NCBI GenBank assembly: GCA_013306675.1
Contig: JABLUY010000272.1
Location: 1 to 45,375, forward strand
DNA length: 45,375 bases
Direction of reading: 5' to 3'
Source of the DNA: Thraustochytrium sp. TN22
Lineage: Eukaryota > Sar > Bigyra > Thraustochytrida > Thraustochytriidae
The position numbers and the translations under genes are program-made. Under the pieces are notes generated by a model. That model ran no database searches and was not told the origin of the DNA. It worked only from the letters and a program-made list of their open reading frames with translations. Every line of letters begins with the position of its first letter. Positions within the stretch are counted from its first letter, which is position 1. Positions 45,105 through 45,375 of this stretch are shown here, one piece after another.

Positions 45105-45375
45105 GCCTCGGCAAACGCCGCCGGGCGCCGTTTGCAGTCGCTCGGCCGCGCGCCCACGCGCGCTCACGCGGGCTCGCGGCAGCCGCCGCCGCCCGCGCGC
45201 CCGCGCCGGCGTCGCCCCGGCGGCGGTGGATTAGTAGGCGGCGCCTCAGCCCGCGCGCTTGCCTGCCTGCCTGCCTGTCCGCGCCCGCGTCCGTCCGGCG
45301 GCCGAGGCCGCCGCGCCGAAGCGCCGCCGCCGCCGCGCGCCGACTGCGCGCGGGGCCGCGCTCGCGCCGCCGCGC
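45105..45375. other. Upstream region of the coiled-coil gene, with TGCC repeat
   Basis: GC-dominated sequence to the window edge. A TGCC tetramer run at about 45260-45277 reads as a GGCA-type repeat on the gene's sense strand, roughly 155 bp before its start codon. No other gene is visible. Confidence 0.5.

Noticed and set aside
45102-45167. GTG start for the last gene, adding 21 residues
   Set aside because: A normal ATG follows at 45104, and the extra residues are Arg/Ala-rich leader-like sequence.

Overview
This window looks like nuclear DNA of a free-living unicellular eukaryote (an alga or heterotrophic protist). It is very GC-rich and gene-dense, and most genes are long single-exon frames for eukaryotic proteins: UBC9, RRP12, a VHS/GAT adaptor, diacylglycerol kinase, a TRP-like channel and ABHD11. 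One clear spliceosomal intron (100 nt, GT..AG) lies in the ABHD11-like gene and a 72-nt candidate lies in a small membrane-protein gene, so introns are short and rare. Hybrid histidine kinases, pogo-type DDE transposases and acquired bacterial-type enzymes would suit a stramenopile (labyrinthulid/thraustochytrid-like) or haptophyte-like protist. The sequence alone does not settle the lineage, and I see no prokaryotic operon structure.

Layout. 1-6 kb: two tandem paralogous membrane hybrid histidine kinases, both on the minus strand. 6-13.5 kb: an acidic/Gln-rich protein with a weak TFIIS-like helical region, UBC9 (SUMO E2), an IQ-motif protein, a small membrane protein, an intron-bearing ABHD11-like hydrolase, and a TOM1-like VHS-GAT adaptor divergent from it. 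13.7-17.7 kb: RRP12. About 17.9-24.8 kb: a less GC-rich, accessory-looking stretch with a complete pogo/Tigger-type DDE transposase frame, a tRNA-Leu(AAG), an OCH1-like glycosyltransferase, and a decayed TPR gene whose repeats form a 112-bp tandem array. 25-30.3 kb: a membrane-anchored diacylglycerol kinase, a bacterial-type two-domain dCTP deaminase, and a RING-TRAF-like-TPR-DnaJ fusion. 30.4-36 kb: a giant TRP-like channel with two degenerate Nudix-like modules and ankyrin-like repeats. 36-39.2 kb: a gene-poor tract packed with simple repeats. 39.2-45.1 kb: a low-complexity protein with a Cys/His cluster, a GH43-like glycosidase, and a serine-rich coiled-coil protein.

The genes do not form one pathway. 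The likely functional themes are signalling (the two hybrid kinases, DGK, the TRP/Nudix channel, the IQ protein), protein quality control and modification (UBC9, the RING-TPR-J protein, VHS-GAT sorting), ribosome biogenesis (RRP12), glycan and nucleotide metabolism (GT32-like, GH43, dCTP deaminase), and a mobile or decayed accessory island. The most unusual items are the channel with tandem N-terminal Nudix-like modules, the RING-TPR-J fusion, the eukaryotic copy of an alphaproteobacterial-type dCTP deaminase, and the TPR pseudogene array that seems to have amplified after it stopped coding.
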